Under the pieces are notes generated by a model, which worked only from the letters and a program-made list of their open reading frames with translations, was not told the DNA's origin and ran no database searches. The position numbers and the translations under genes were made by a program. A DNA stretch of 6,271 nt from CAADGY01 sp035714225 (lineage in GTDB: Bacteria; Acidobacteriota; Terriglobia; Bryobacterales; Bryobacteraceae), in the NCBI GenBank assembly GCA_035714225.1, contig DASTMK010000111.1, positions 1-6,271 of the forward strand, written 5' to 3'. Positions 6,008-6,271 of this stretch are shown here, piece by piece. How positions within the stretch are numbered: position 1 is the first letter of the stretch; every line of letters starts with the position of its first letter.

Positions 6008-6271
6008 CTACTCGCGCTCTTTCAATCGGGCCGCTTTGCCTCGCAAGGCGCGCAAATAATACAATTTCGATCTTCTAACTCTGCCGGTTCGGATCACGTC
6101 GATGTGGTCGATGACGGGCGCATGCAGTGGAAAGATGCGCTCGACGCCATGTCCAAAGCTGATCTTTCTGACGGTTACCGTCTCACCCAGCCCCGAATTC
6201 TTGCGGGCAATCACCGTGCCCTCAAAAGCCTGCGTCCGTTCCTTGTCGGCCTCCCGGATCTTCACGTGTAC
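6008..6271 (-). CDS. rplS: 50S ribosomal protein L19, C-terminal part (start outside the window)
   Basis: L19 is a large-subunit ribosomal protein located at the interface with the 30S subunit. The visible 87 residues begin VHVKIREADKER at the window edge and include FEGTVIARKNSGLGETVTVRKISFGHGVERIFPLHAP and the C-terminal RTGRVRRSKLYYLRALRGKAARLKE, all typical of L19. The family is usually about 115 residues, so roughly 25-30 N-terminal residues lie beyond the right edge. A GTG at 6265 is internal, because the homologous sequence continues through it. Its TAG stop is directly followed, in the same frame, by the TTG start of rnhB. In many bacteria trmD and rimM lie upstream of rplS; that cannot be checked here. 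Confidence 0.96.
   Translation of the reverse strand, partial: VHVKIREADKERTQAFEGTVIARKNSGLGETVTVRKISFGHGVERIFPLHAPVIDHIDVIRTGRVRRSKLYYLRALRGKAARLKERE

Noticed and set aside
1..6271. A novel defence, mobile or biosynthetic system
   Set aside because: Seven of the eight genes are recognisable housekeeping or core-metabolism genes in tight order, and I saw no terminal inverted repeats, tRNA, spaced repeat array or transposase fragment.

Overview
The window looks like an ordinary chromosomal segment of a moderately GC-rich bacterium. It holds two housekeeping gene clusters that point at each other, and I found no mobile element, CRISPR array, RNA gene or defence system. The rplS-rnhB-(small membrane protein)-lepB-manC order, together with the style of the ArgD and LepB sequences, reminds me of Acidobacteriota (possibly the Solibacter/Bryobacter side). 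That assignment is an inference from memory and is weakly held; no marker in the window proves it.

Left cluster, plus strand (bases 2-2898): the C-terminal half of recG (replication-fork and recombination helicase, cut by the left edge), rsmD (16S rRNA guanine-966 N2-methyltransferase) and argD (acetylornithine aminotransferase of arginine/lysine synthesis). The genes are packed with no real spacers. recG ends in TAG and the next codon in the same frame is the ATG of rsmD. rsmD ends in TGA inside an ATGA overlap with the longest possible argD frame, although argD probably starts 45 bases later.

Middle (2899-3002): a 104-base gap between the convergent argD and manC genes. It contains two GC-rich hairpins placed back to back and a further complementary pair that interleaves with the first hairpin. 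It is the best candidate for a two-way transcription stop, though neither side shows a clear T-run.

Right cluster, minus strand (6271 down to 3003): the last 87 residues of ribosomal protein L19 (rplS, cut by the right edge), rnhB (ribonuclease HII, apparently starting at TTG directly after the rplS stop), a 102-residue two-helix membrane protein of unknown function overlapping the rnhB end by 10 bases, lepB (signal peptidase I), and manC (mannose-1-phosphate guanylyltransferase without the isomerase domain). The tight spacing suggests one transcript linking ribosome assembly, RNA:DNA hybrid removal, protein export and GDP-mannose supply.

The points most worth a second look are the unknown small membrane protein kept between rnhB and lepB, the two same-frame TAG junctions, the forced non-ATG start of rnhB, and the structured convergent gap. 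None of these amounts to a clearly new biological system.
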